64,000 nucleotides of DNA from Myxococcus xanthus (GTDB lineage: Bacteria > Myxococcota > Myxococcia > Myxococcales > Myxococcaceae): positions 2,855,001 through 2,919,000 of the forward strand of contig NZ_CP017174.1 of NCBI RefSeq assembly GCF_006402735.1. The letters run 5' to 3'. Made by a program: the position numbers and the translations under genes. The notes under the pieces are model-generated. The model did no database searches and had not been told where the DNA came from. It worked only from the letters and a program-made list of their open reading frames with translations. Numbering within the stretch: position 1 is the stretch's first letter; each line of letters begins with the position of its first letter. Of the stretch, positions 48,035 to 56,414 are shown piece by piece.

Positions 48035-49618
48035 TCACGGCTCCAGGAGCGAGCCCGACTCCGCCTTCCAGGCCTTGGCCATGCTGGCCTGGCCGGCGGA
48101 CTCCAGCCGCTTGCGGATGTCCTCCACGCGCTCCGCCAGCGCCTCGCGGGGCGTGCCCTGCGCCCGGGCTCGCGCGAGGCCGAAGAAGTAGTGCTGGCAG
48201 CTGGCGGCGTGCTCGCCCTGCGCGAAGAGCAGGTCCCCCATGGCGGTATACGCCTCCGCCATCGTGCCCGCGCCGCTGTCGGGTGCCACGGCGGCCAGCA
48301 GCGGGCGGGCTCCCTCGTAGTCCTTGCGCGCCAGCAGCAGCGCGCCCTTGGCGTACTGCGCCCGGGCCAGGTCCACGCCGCGTGCCGCCAGGGCCTTGTC
48401 GTAGGCGACCAGGGCATCGTCCTGACGGGAGGCGGCTTCCAGCACGCCGCCGCGCGCCAGCCAGTAGCGGCCGTCCTTCTCCAAGAGGCCTGCCTTCTTT
48501 CCGTCCGGGGTGGTGATCTGCACCGGGCCGAAGGTGGCCTCGTACGCGTCCAGCAGGGCCACCGCGCCGCCGTTGTCGCCCGCGGCCTGCAGCGCCCGCG
48601 CGCCGTCCAGGTAGAGCAGGGGGGCATTGCGGCGCCGGGCCACGGCCGCCTCGAAGGCCGCGCGCGCCTGGGCGTCACGCTTCACCGCCAGGGCCCGGGC
48701 CCGGGCGAAGAGGGCGTAGTGCTCATCGGGCACGGCGTTCAGCGCTTCGTCCGCGGCGGAGAGGGCTTCGTCAGGCGCGCCGCGGGCCAGCGCCAGCTCC
48801 GCCTTCAGCGCGCCCGCGCGGGCCTTCAGTCCGGGCGTCAGCTCCGCGCCCCGGGCCTCCATGCCGGAGAGCACCTGCTGCGCTTCCTCCGTCTTGCGCC
48901 CCTGGTAGGTGTGGGCCAGCGCGGTGGACACGCGGGCCAGCAGGTGGTCCGGGTTGACACTGGTGGCCTTGGCGAAGGCCTCCACCGCCTGCGGGTACTG
49001 GCCTTCGTCCATCAGGGCCTCGCCGTACGCGGTGGTGAAGCGCGGATCGCGCCAGGACGCTTCCGCCGCGCGAGCGAAGGCCTGCCTCGCGCCGGGAAGG
49101 TCGCCGCGCGCCTGGAGTGCCAGGGCCCGGGCCAGCGTCAGCCGGGCGTTGTTGGCGCCGCGGGCCTCGAGCCCGGCCAGGTACTGCTCCGCCTCGGCGG
49201 ACTTGCCCGCGGCCAGCAGATGCAGGGCGTGGGCGCCGTAGCGCTCGCCGGACTGCGACTCCAACTGCACCGCGCGGGACAGGTGCTCGCGGGCCTTGGC
49301 GTCCGCGCCGGGCTGACGGTGCTCCAGCCACAGCACCGTCTGGATGTCGGCGGCCAGGGCCTGGGCGTCACGGGCCTCCGCGTCGAGCTGGAACAGGGCC
49401 TCCAGCTCCGTCATCGCGCGGGCGAAGTCAGCGGGGTTGCCACGCATGGCGGCCATGCGGGCCGCGCGCAGGTGTTCCTCCGTCTGCTTGCGGACGGTGC
49501 CTCGGTGGACGAAGAAAACCACCGCGCCCGCGAGCAGCACCGCCACCACGCCCACCTGAACCAGCGCGCTGGTGAGGCTTTCGCGCCGCTGCCAGTCCTT
49601 GCGCCCTTCGGTGCCCAT
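48035..49618 (-). CDS. TPR-repeat protein with N-terminal membrane anchor
   Basis: 527 residues. The short cytoplasmic head is followed by one membrane helix (VQVGVVAVLLAGAVVFFVHR), then about 12 TPR-like helical repeats (for example FTTAYGEALMDEGQYPQAVEAF with NPDHLLARVSTALAHTY). It is probably a periplasmic scaffold. It converges with the Vps62 lipoprotein, stops 11 bp apart. Confidence 0.75.
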   Translation of the reverse strand: MGTEGRKDWQRRESLTSALVQVGVVAVLLAGAVVFFVHRGTVRKQTEEHLRAARMAAMRGNPADFARAMTELEALFQLDAEARDAQALAADIQTVLWLEHRQPGADAKAREHLSRAVQLESQSGERYGAHALHLLAAGKSAEAEQYLAGLEARGANNARLTLARALALQARGDLPGARQAFARAAEASWRDPRFTTAYGEALMDEGQYPQAVEAFAKATSVNPDHLLARVSTALAHTYQGRKTEEAQQVLSGMEARGAELTPGLKARAGALKAELALARGAPDEALSAADEALNAVPDEHYALFARARALAVKRDAQARAAFEAAVARRRNAPLLYLDGARALQAAGDNGGAVALLDAYEATFGPVQITTPDGKKAGLLEKDGRYWLARGGVLEAASRQDDALVAYDKALAARGVDLARAQYAKGALLLARKDYEGARPLLAAVAPDSGAGTMAEAYTAMGDLLFAQGEHAASCQHYFFGLARARAQGTPREALAERVEDIRKRLESAGQASMAKAWKAESGSLLEP

Positions 49619-49754
49619 GGACCTGTCCCCCGCGCTGGAGTTGGATGTGCGCCGGCCGTAGTGCCGGGTATAGAAGCCGCGCTCAGATAGGAACGGTCCC
49701 CTGGACTGTCAACGGGGGGCGGCGGCGTGAACACGGACGATGGAGGTCAGAGGT

Positions 49755-50726
49755 ATGGCGGTACACACGGCGCTACCCCTTGAGGCATTCGAGCGGGTCG
49801 CGGAGGCATTCGGGCTCGGAGCTGTGCGTGAGGTGACGCCCATTCCCCAAGGCTCCATCAACACCAACCACCGCGTGGAGACGCAGAGCGGGCGCTACTT
49901 CGTGCGCCACTCCACGGTGCGCTCCGCGGACGATTTGCGCTTCGAATCCGCGCTGCTCGCGCACCTGGCCGCGTACCACTTCCCCGGGCCCGTGCAGCTG
50001 ACGACGCGTGACGGCGCGACCTTCCTGGAGCTGGAGGGCGGCCGCGTCAGCGTCTTCCGCTGGCTGCCGGGCGAGGAGTTGCGCCACCCGGCCCTCACCG
50101 CTGACCACCTGGAGCAGCTGGGCGCGGAGCTGGGCAAGCTGCACCGCGACACGCAGTCCTTCTCCGGTTCGCGGGAGAATCCCTACGGACCGGAGACGGT
50201 GAGCGGCTGGCTGGAGGCGCTGGCGGCGCACCCGGACGCGGAGCTGGCGGCCGTGGCGCGTGAGCTGCAACGCGACTTGGAGACGTCGCGCACGGTGCGG
50301 CAGGGGCTGGAGCCTCGCGGCGTCATCCACGCGGACCTCTTCATGGACAACGTGAAGTGGCTGGGGGACCGCGTGGGCGCCTTCTTCGACTTCGAGATGG
50401 CGTGCCGGGAGGACTACGGCCTGGACGTGGCCATCACCCTCAATGCCTGGTGCTTCGACGGCGGGCAGTACCTGCCGGAGCTGTGCCGGGCCTTCATTCG
50501 CGGCTACGTGGACGTCCGGCCGCTGTCCGCCGTGGAGCGCACGAACCTCTTCGGCCATGCGCTCTACGGGGCGGTGCGCTTCACGGCGAGCCGCATCCGC
50601 GACTACCACCTGTCCCCGCTGCCTGCGGACAAGCTGGTGCGCAAGGACTACCGCACCTACCTCAACCGGGCCCGGGCATTGAATGCCATGGGGCCCGAGG
50701 GCTTCGCCGCGCTGTTGGGCCTGTGA
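49755..50726 (+). CDS. thrB: Homoserine kinase, phosphotransferase type
   Basis: 323 residues from ATG 49755 with GGAGGT upstream. It belongs to the aminoglycoside-phosphotransferase-like homoserine kinases, not the GHMP type. GSINTNHRVETQSGRYFVR is the nucleotide loop, GVIHADLFMDNVKW the catalytic Brenner motif (Asp base) and FFDFEMACREDYGLDVAITLNAW the metal-binding DFE. It phosphorylates homoserine in threonine biosynthesis. It stands alone here. Confidence 0.82.
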   Translation: MAVHTALPLEAFERVAEAFGLGAVREVTPIPQGSINTNHRVETQSGRYFVRHSTVRSADDLRFESALLAHLAAYHFPGPVQLTTRDGATFLELEGGRVSVFRWLPGEELRHPALTADHLEQLGAELGKLHRDTQSFSGSRENPYGPETVSGWLEALAAHPDAELAAVARELQRDLETSRTVRQGLEPRGVIHADLFMDNVKWLGDRVGAFFDFEMACREDYGLDVAITLNAWCFDGGQYLPELCRAFIRGYVDVRPLSAVERTNLFGHALYGAVRFTASRIRDYHLSPLPADKLVRKDYRTYLNRARALNAMGPEGFAALLGL

Positions 50727-50739
50727 GGGCCCGACGGCG

Positions 50740-51207
50740 TCAGATGCCGGTGATGATCTTCCAGGTGCCGTCTTCCTTGCGGAACACCATCTGCTCCAGC
50801 TCGGACTCCTTCATGGGGCGCGAGTGGAGCGTCGGCATCCGCCAGGAGGCGTTCCAGTAGTAAATGGCGGCGGCCACGCCTTCGCCCACCTGGATGCGGC
50901 GGACACTCAGCTCGATGCGAGGGCCCTGGATGCGGGGGAACACCCGCTCCAGGTAGGGCACCAGGGTCTGCGCCGTCAGGTCGTCGCTGGGGTCGCTCGG
51001 CGTGCCGCCGTCATCCGTGAACGAAGGCGAGATGAGCGCCTGGATGGCCTGGGCGTCCCGGGCCTCCAGCGCGGTGCGGTACTGCTCCATGACCGCGAGG
51101 ATGGCGCGCGTGTCGGAGTTGTCGACGATGTCCGTGCCGGGGATGCGCTTCGGGGCGCACGCGGCCAGCAGGGACAGGACGCTGAAGGCGAGGAAGCGTT
51201 TGAGCAT
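50740..51207 (-). CDS. NTF2-like lipoprotein
   Basis: 155 residues with lipobox SLLAAC. The mature part has the SnoaL/NTF2-like pattern (ILAVMEQYRTALEARDAQAI, FRKEDGTWKIITGI), a small cone-shaped fold often used for ligand binding or as a structural unit. It converges with thrB, stops 13 bp apart. Confidence 0.7.
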   Translation of the reverse strand: MLKRFLAFSVLSLLAACAPKRIPGTDIVDNSDTRAILAVMEQYRTALEARDAQAIQALISPSFTDDGGTPSDPSDDLTAQTLVPYLERVFPRIQGPRIELSVRRIQVGEGVAAAIYYWNASWRMPTLHSRPMKESELEQMVFRKEDGTWKIITGI

Positions 51208-51278
51208 GGCGGGGCCTTATTGGGACAACCCAACGGAAGTCAACCCATTCCCAGGCCCCGCCGGGGGCGGGTGGACGA

Positions 51279-51806
51279 CTAACCGGGGCGGATGACCTCG
51301 GCGATGAACCGGTTGAGCACCGGCACCTCGTTGTCGAGAATCTTCAGGCCCTCCGCCTGGATGACCTTCTCCGCGATGAGCCCCAGCGGCTTGAGGAGGA
51401 AGGGCAGCTTGAGGGAGATTTCACCGTCCATCACCCGCTCCGTCTGGCCACCGCCCACGTCGCGGAAGCGCATGGTGCCGGTGTTCACCAGCATCTTGGA
51501 GATCTTGTTCGAGGTGGGGATGTTCTCGAACGTCAGCTCCTTGCGGCGCTTGTCATAGGTGGACGTCTCGATGAACGCGAACCACTCCGGGGGCACCGTC
51601 TTGGGGCCAATCTTCTCGATGACGGGCTTGGGGCGGTAGCGCACGCGGCGGCGCACCACGTCTCCGTCCGGCTTCACCTCCAGGGGCTGCAGCTCCAGCA
51701 GCACGCCGTGGTGCTTGAGGAGGAACTCGAAGTACCGCTCGTCGAGGAGCGCGCGCTCCACCTCATCCACCGTCCCCTGAATCCGATGCCGCGACTCGAA
51801 ACGCAT
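51279..51806 (-). CDS. DUF2505-like SRPBCC-fold protein
   Basis: 175 residues, no signal peptide. The pattern MRFESRHRIQGTVDEVERAL at the start, RRRVRYRPKP, and the C-terminal ISLKLPFLLKPLGLIAEKVI match the DUF2505 family, a START/SRPBCC-like lipid-binding fold. It lies between two envelope-protein genes. Role unknown. Confidence 0.7.
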   Translation of the reverse strand: MRFESRHRIQGTVDEVERALLDERYFEFLLKHHGVLLELQPLEVKPDGDVVRRRVRYRPKPVIEKIGPKTVPPEWFAFIETSTYDKRRKELTFENIPTSNKISKMLVNTGTMRFRDVGGGQTERVMDGEISLKLPFLLKPLGLIAEKVIQAEGLKILDNEVPVLNRFIAEVIRPG

Positions 51807-51872
51807 CCACGTCCTCCTTGCCAGGCTGGCACGTCACCGCTGTCTGGCTGCCTGCCTAGCCGAAAAGCGTGG

Positions 51873-54233
51873 CTAGCGGAAAGCCTGTCGTGGCACCAGC
51901 AGTCCGCGGAAGGTCTTCTCCTCGAAGTCGCAGCGCTCCCGCCACTCGTCCGCGGAGGCCCGGAAGGCGGCGCCAAAGTCCGGTAGTGCACCGACCTCGT
52001 GCCGCACCGCGCCGCAGTCTCCTGACAGGTAGGCGGACTCCACCCGCATGCGGAGGGCCTCGCGGCGGAGCGCTTCCGGCAGGCCTTCCGCCGCCAGGGC
52101 CTGTTGCAGGTAGCCCGTGGCCAGCACGGGCGAGCCCACCTGCTGCAACCGGCGCCCCATGAGGTAGTTGAGGAACGGGTCCGTGGGCACTGCGGCCAGG
52201 GCGCGCGCGAGGAGCAACAGGCGGACCTCGTCCTGGCCGGCCCGGAAGTACGCGTCGATGGGGGCCTGGCGCGCGGCGTCCTCCATGGCGGCGAGCTTCA
52301 CCTGGGCGGTGCGCGTCAGCTCCGGCCCGGCGTCCTTCGACAGCACGGTGTCGAGGAAGCGGCGGGCCTCGCCGGGCTGCTCGCGGCGCAGCGCGACGTC
52401 CGCCCGCGCCATGGCGACCTCCGCTTCCAGCACGGCCTGGCCCTTCATGCGCTCGCCCACCGCGGCGAGCACGGCGTCCGCGTCCGCGTATCGCTCCAGT
52501 TGGGACAGGGCGACGGCCTCACCGATGCGGAAGCTGGGCTCTTCGGGCTGGAGCTCGGCGGCGCGGCGGTAGCGCTCCAGCGCGTCCTCGGGGTCGCTCG
52601 CCAGCGCCTGCCGGGCGGAGTCCGACAGCCGCGCCACCTCGCGGGCGCAGGCGCGGGTGAAGAGGCTGCCGGTGCGGAAGCGCGCGAAGGCCCGCGCCAC
52701 AGAGGCTTCGTCCAGGGGGAGCGCGTCCACGTACTGCTCCCACTCGGTGACGAGCTCTCCCAGGGGACGTCCGTACGCGGCGTCGAAGTCCGCATGGGCA
52801 TACACGGCCCGCAGCCGGTCCGCGCCATAGGTGTCCGCCAGGTAGCGCAGGAACGAGCCCGCCACCGTGTACGCGCGCGCGGGTGCCGACTGGTAGAAGC
52901 CCTTCGGCCCCATCAGCTTGCGCATGTCCGGGGCCAGCTTCTGCCGCCGCATGCCCGCCGCCCACTGGTGCAGCGTGAGGTCGCCCTGTACCGGGCCGTC
53001 CGCGGCGACGGCGAAGCCCTCGATGACGCCCATCAACGGCCAGACGCCCAGCCGGGTGGTGACGCGGAAGGGGCCACTGCCCGCGGGGGCTGCCATGACG
53101 TGCGCCAGCTCATGGTGGAGCACGGAGTGAGGGAAGGGCCGGTCCTGGATGTGCAGTTCGTGGCGCCAGGGCTTGGCGAACTGGGTGCGGCCGGCGCCCA
53201 CCAGGCGCTGCTTCTCATGCTCGTCGCGGTAGAGCCAGACGTGGATGGGCTCGGTGGGGGCCACGCCCAGGAAGTGCCGCGTCTGGGCCCAGCGGAACTC
53301 CAAATCCCGCGCGAAGCGGTCCACGTCCTCGCGCGGCTTGCCTCGCCAGTAGTGGAAGACGAAGTGCTCCGTCTCCCGCAGGCCGCCGAGCTCCCGGGTG
53401 AGCCACGCGTCCGTCATCCGCAGGCCCAGGGCGGGGCCGCGCGCCTCCATGAAGGCGATGGCGGCCAGGGGCAGCACCAGGGCGGCCAGGGTTGCGCGGC
53501 GGAGGCCGGTCCGGCGAAGGCGCCCGGTGCCCAGGTCCAGCAGGGCGCAGGTGAGCCCCGCGAGCACGGTGACCCACAGCAGCGTCTCCAGGCGGAACCA
53601 GCCGAGCGCGGCGGAGACACCCAGGGCCTCGTCGTAGAGGGGCCCGGGCATGTGTCCCAGGAAGTGGTTGAACGCGAACACCTGGGGCCCGGCGACGATG
53701 GGCCACGCGGTGGGCACCGCGGATACGAGGACGAGGAGCGCGTACAGCCCCACGGCCCGGCGGGGGCGCTCGGCTGAGAAGCCGCACAGCACGCCCGCGG
53801 AGGCGGCCAGCGCCGCCGAAGGGAGGGTGAGCATCGGATAGAAGCCCACCAGTGCGAACGGGTCACACGCGGTGCGCAACCAGGCGAACAGGGTGGCCAC
53901 CAGGAAGGGGGGCACCAGGACGCCGACGTTGAGGAGCAGGGCGGCGCCCAGGGCCCGGGCCACCGCGCCGCCGGGCGTCTGTGGCCGGAGGGCGCCCGGT
54001 GGGGTCGGTGCGGTGCCCAGCAGGATGCGACGCTCCTGGGCGGCCGCGGCGATGCCCATCCCCCCTCCGAGCAGGCCGACGGCGATGGAGAGGGCCAGGC
54101 TCAGCTCGAAGCCCGGGACGCCGAAGAGGGGGAGCAGGACGAGCGCCGAGCCCCCGCCCGCGAGCAGGAGGACGGTGGCCAGGACGGCGGGGCGACGCAA
54201 CAGGCCAGAGGCGCGGGTGAGGACTTGCCGCAT
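51873..54233 (-). CDS. Membrane gluzincin-type metallopeptidase with TPR-like C-terminus
   Basis: 786 residues from ATG 54233. The N-terminal third has about seven hydrophobic helices (for example PAVLATVLLLAGGGSALVLL, AVGLYALLVLVSAVPTAWPI). A peptidase_MA-like domain has HHELAHV (HExxH, near 372) and, about 30 residues on, GVIEGFAVA giving the third zinc-ligand Glu of gluzincins. The C-terminal 220 residues form TPR-like repeats. It resembles membrane proteases of the M1/MA clan common in myxobacteria; substrates are unknown. It is divergent from the PilZ gene with only 25 bp between start codons. Confidence 0.75.
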   Translation of the reverse strand: MRQVLTRASGLLRRPAVLATVLLLAGGGSALVLLPLFGVPGFELSLALSIAVGLLGGGMGIAAAAQERRILLGTAPTPPGALRPQTPGGAVARALGAALLLNVGVLVPPFLVATLFAWLRTACDPFALVGFYPMLTLPSAALAASAGVLCGFSAERPRRAVGLYALLVLVSAVPTAWPIVAGPQVFAFNHFLGHMPGPLYDEALGVSAALGWFRLETLLWVTVLAGLTCALLDLGTGRLRRTGLRRATLAALVLPLAAIAFMEARGPALGLRMTDAWLTRELGGLRETEHFVFHYWRGKPREDVDRFARDLEFRWAQTRHFLGVAPTEPIHVWLYRDEHEKQRLVGAGRTQFAKPWRHELHIQDRPFPHSVLHHELAHVMAAPAGSGPFRVTTRLGVWPLMGVIEGFAVAADGPVQGDLTLHQWAAGMRRQKLAPDMRKLMGPKGFYQSAPARAYTVAGSFLRYLADTYGADRLRAVYAHADFDAAYGRPLGELVTEWEQYVDALPLDEASVARAFARFRTGSLFTRACAREVARLSDSARQALASDPEDALERYRRAAELQPEEPSFRIGEAVALSQLERYADADAVLAAVGERMKGQAVLEAEVAMARADVALRREQPGEARRFLDTVLSKDAGPELTRTAQVKLAAMEDAARQAPIDAYFRAGQDEVRLLLLARALAAVPTDPFLNYLMGRRLQQVGSPVLATGYLQQALAAEGLPEALRREALRMRVESAYLSGDCGAVRHEVGALPDFGAAFRASADEWRERCDFEEKTFRGLLVPRQAFR

Positions 54234-54258
54234 GGCCTCTCCTATACTCCCGGCCAGC

Positions 54259-54657
54259 ATGTCCGAACAGAAGACAGGTCCAGAGCACCGCCAGAACGGG
54301 CGCGCGCCCATCGAGCTGAAGGTCGACTACAAGAAGCTCAACTCGTTCTTCGCGGACTACACGAAGAACATCAGCAAGGGTGGCACGTTCATCAAGACGA
54401 AGAAGCCGCTGCCCATCGGCACGCGCTTCCTCTTCAAGCTGACGGTGCCACACCGGGAGGCCCCCTTCGAGCTGCTGGGCGAGGTCGTCTGGTCCAAAGC
54501 GGACGCGGACGAGCCCGGCATGGGCATCCGCTTCATCTACAGCAGCGAAGCGCAGCGGGTGGAGTTCGAGACGGTGGTGGAAGGGTTGATGTCCGACAGC
54601 CTCGGCGGCGAGCTGACGGAGAAGCTGCTCAACAAGCCGCTGCACTCGCACTCATGA
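54259..54657 (+). CDS. PilZ-domain c-di-GMP-binding protein
   Basis: 132 residues of the myxobacterial paralogous PilZ type. The c-di-GMP motif is intact: RxxxR at Arg11-Arg15 (RQNGR) and NxSxxG at 37-42 (NISKGG), with the beta-barrel PIGTRFLFKLTVP and GEVVWSKADADEPGMGIRF after it. It probably senses c-di-GMP for motility or envelope control. Its stop overlaps the start of the DUF192 gene (ATGA). Confidence 0.85.
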   Translation: MSEQKTGPEHRQNGRAPIELKVDYKKLNSFFADYTKNISKGGTFIKTKKPLPIGTRFLFKLTVPHREAPFELLGEVVWSKADADEPGMGIRFIYSSEAQRVEFETVVEGLMSDSLGGELTEKLLNKPLHSHS

Positions 54658-55211
54658 AGCACGGCCTTCGGTGGATGGTGGTGGCGGTGCCGTTGCTGGC
54701 ATCGGCCTGCCAGCAGGAGGCGCAGGGCAGCGCGCCCCGTGCCACGCCGAAGGCCGCCGAGCCCCGTCCGCGCGTCACCGACGTCACCGCCGAGGACTAC
54801 GTCATGCAGCCGCTTCCGCGAGGACATGTGCGGCTGGAGGATGCCTTCGGCGGGGCGCACCGGGTGGAGGTGGAGATCGCCGCGACGGCGGGCACACGTG
54901 CCCGGGGCATGATGTGGCGCAAGGAGCTGGCGGAGGGCAAGGGCATGCTCTTCCTCTTCCCGCACGAAGAGGTCCAGGGGTTCTGGATGCGCAACACGCT
55001 CATCTCGCTGGACATGATCTTCATCACTTCGGACCTGCGCATCGCGGGCATCGTGTCGCGCGCGGTGCCTCGCTCACTGGAGTCCCGCTCCGTGGGCGTG
55101 CCCAGCCAGTACGTGCTGGAGGTGCCCGGTGGCTGGACGGAGAAGGTCGGCATCCGCAAGGGCAGCGCCGTCCGCTTCGAGGGCGTGGCGGGCTTGGACA
55201 TCGCGCCCTGA
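54654..55211 (+). CDS. DUF192 lipoprotein
   Basis: 185 residues with a lipoprotein signal peptide ending LLASAC. The DUF192 core is visible: VEVEIAATAGTRARGMMWRK, GMLFLFPHEEVQGFWMRNTL, SLDMIFITSDLRIAGIV and the C-terminal YVLEVPGGW. Members are small secreted beta proteins, in other lineages found near stress or capsule genes. It is translationally coupled to the PilZ gene. Confidence 0.85.
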   Translation: MKHGLRWMVVAVPLLASACQQEAQGSAPRATPKAAEPRPRVTDVTAEDYVMQPLPRGHVRLEDAFGGAHRVEVEIAATAGTRARGMMWRKELAEGKGMLFLFPHEEVQGFWMRNTLISLDMIFITSDLRIAGIVSRAVPRSLESRSVGVPSQYVLEVPGGWTEKVGIRKGSAVRFEGVAGLDIAP

Positions 55212-55220
55212 GGAACGTTC

Positions 55221-55585
55221 ATGACCTCCACGCCTACGGAAGTGCCGGCGTGGCATGACGGACCTGAGTGCGACGCGCTGGACGCGACGCTGCGGAAGGC
55301 CTCGGAAGGCCGTCCCGAGCACATGCCCGCCGCATGTCCACTCTGCGAGCACGCGCCGGTCCAGGCCTGTTTCCATGCGCGGCCCGGTGGTCGTCTGGGA
55401 GGTTCCTGGGGGGCAGCGCGTGTCGGGCTTTCTCTCACGGGACAAGCTGAGCCCCGGCGTGGTGGGCGAATCTCGATGAGATTGAGGCGACGCTGCTGAC
55501 CGCGGGACCCTGCGTGTTGGAGTCGCTGGCGTCGCGCATCGGTGCCCATTGGAACGCGCTACAGAAGGCCAGGCTTCGGGGCTGA
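55221..55585 (+). pseudogene. Decayed small zinc-ribbon-like gene
   Basis: From ATG 55221 the frame reads MTSTPTEVPAWHDGPECDAL and ACPLCEHAPVQACFHARPGGR. It then loses register near 55410-55420: the coherent continuation (SACRAFSHGTS, then APAWWANLDEIEATLLTAGP to KARLRG) lies in another frame and is also cut by an in-frame TGA at 55448-55450. Stitched together it gives a roughly 120-residue protein with CPLC and SAC cysteines, like small myxobacterial zinc-ribbon or immunity-like proteins. At least one indel and one stop codon disable it. Confidence 0.65.
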
Positions 55586-55597
55586 GTGAGCCCTGCC

Positions 55598-55858
55598 TCA
55601 TTTCGGCGGGGTGCGTTTCATGGCCTCCTGCCAGGCGCGTTCGAATTCCTCAGATGGGATTTCGGACTCCTCGCCCAGGTCGAGAACCTCGAACGGTTGA
55701 TCCGCAAGGTGTTCGAGGTGTTTCTCGTCGCCCCAGAGCCACGTTTCTCCGTAGATTTCAATCTGCCGGCTCGGCCAGTCCCCCGTGATCTCCATGTAGC
55801 AGATGCCTTCTCCGTACTCGGATTCTGCATCTCGCTTGAAGTACCGCTTCGTGCTCAA
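55598..55858 (-). CDS. Small DUF6881-like protein
   Basis: 86 residues from a TTG at 55858, chosen because AGGAG lies 5 bp upstream and the coherent sequence begins there (LSTKRYFKRDAESEYGEG); upstream in-frame sequence is not protein-like. It has ICYMEITGDWPSRQIEIYGE and EIPSEEFERAWQEAM, resembling the DUF6881 type of short, acidic, immunity-like proteins. It converges with the pseudogene. Confidence 0.5.
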   Translation of the reverse strand: MSTKRYFKRDAESEYGEGICYMEITGDWPSRQIEIYGETWLWGDEKHLEHLADQPFEVLDLGEESEIPSEEFERAWQEAMKRTPPK

Positions 55859-56144
55859 GGGTGCTCCTGTCCGCAGGCAGAGGGGGCGCGCCTGGGTTTG
55901 GCAAGCGCTGTTCAGTATCACTAAGTAACGTTGTCGGCAGCACGGGGAGAGGCCGGTCCGCCATTCATGGGCGTCTGGAATGTGCTCAAGGCAGTGGGGG
56001 GCTTCCGCAAGGGGCAGGATTGAATTCCAAGCCATGTGGAGAAGGGCGGAGCATCGGCGCTCCTTGACACCATTGCAGTCAGAGCATTCAGCGCCATGTC
56101 GGAACTGCGCTGACGGCCGTTCAACCCAGGAGGCTTGTCTGCGG
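55859..56144. other. Intergenic region of the accessory patch
   Basis: About 286 bp between divergent starts, with lower GC. A perfect TTGACA (56064-56069) lies on the plus strand but without a good -10 partner at normal spacing. No gene or structured RNA was recognised. Confidence 0.3.
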
Positions 56145-56414
56145 ATGATTCGACGTATCGGTCGGATGGCGCTGGTGGCGGGACTTCTGACGGGCTGTGG
56201 CGGCGTGGAGCAGGAGGACGCCGAGCTGTCCCTCGACACTCAGGAGGAAGCGCTCGCCGGGTGTGCCCTGCAGTTCTGGTACGAGTTCTACCAGGACAGC
56301 GGCCATACGCAGCTCGTCGGGCAGTCGGGCTGCACCTGCGGCGGTCCGCGCGTGAACTGGGGCAACAAGTCGGACTATCGCGTCGTGCGCATCGCGCCGC
56401 AGCCGTGCCCGTAA
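56145..56414 (+). CDS. Small Cys-rich lipoprotein, DUF6289-like
   Basis: 89 residues from ATG 56145; AGGAGG lies 11 bp upstream. The signal peptide ends in LLTGC. The mature part has CALQFWYEFYQDSGHTQLVG, GCTCGGPRVNWG and a final CP, the pattern of DUF6289-type small secreted proteins that are multiplied in myxobacteria. It abuts the EAL gene tail to tail. Confidence 0.6.
   Translation: MIRRIGRMALVAGLLTGCGGVEQEDAELSLDTQEEALAGCALQFWYEFYQDSGHTQLVGQSGCTCGGPRVNWGNKSDYRVVRIAPQPCP

Noticed and set aside
48035..49618. TPR gene as a repeat-containing mobile or phase-variable gene
   Set aside because: The repeats are protein-level only; no DNA-level tandem identity was seen.
56064..56110. Full promoter at TTGACA (56064-56069)
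   Set aside because: No acceptable -10 element lies 15-19 bp downstream, so only the -35 match is noted.
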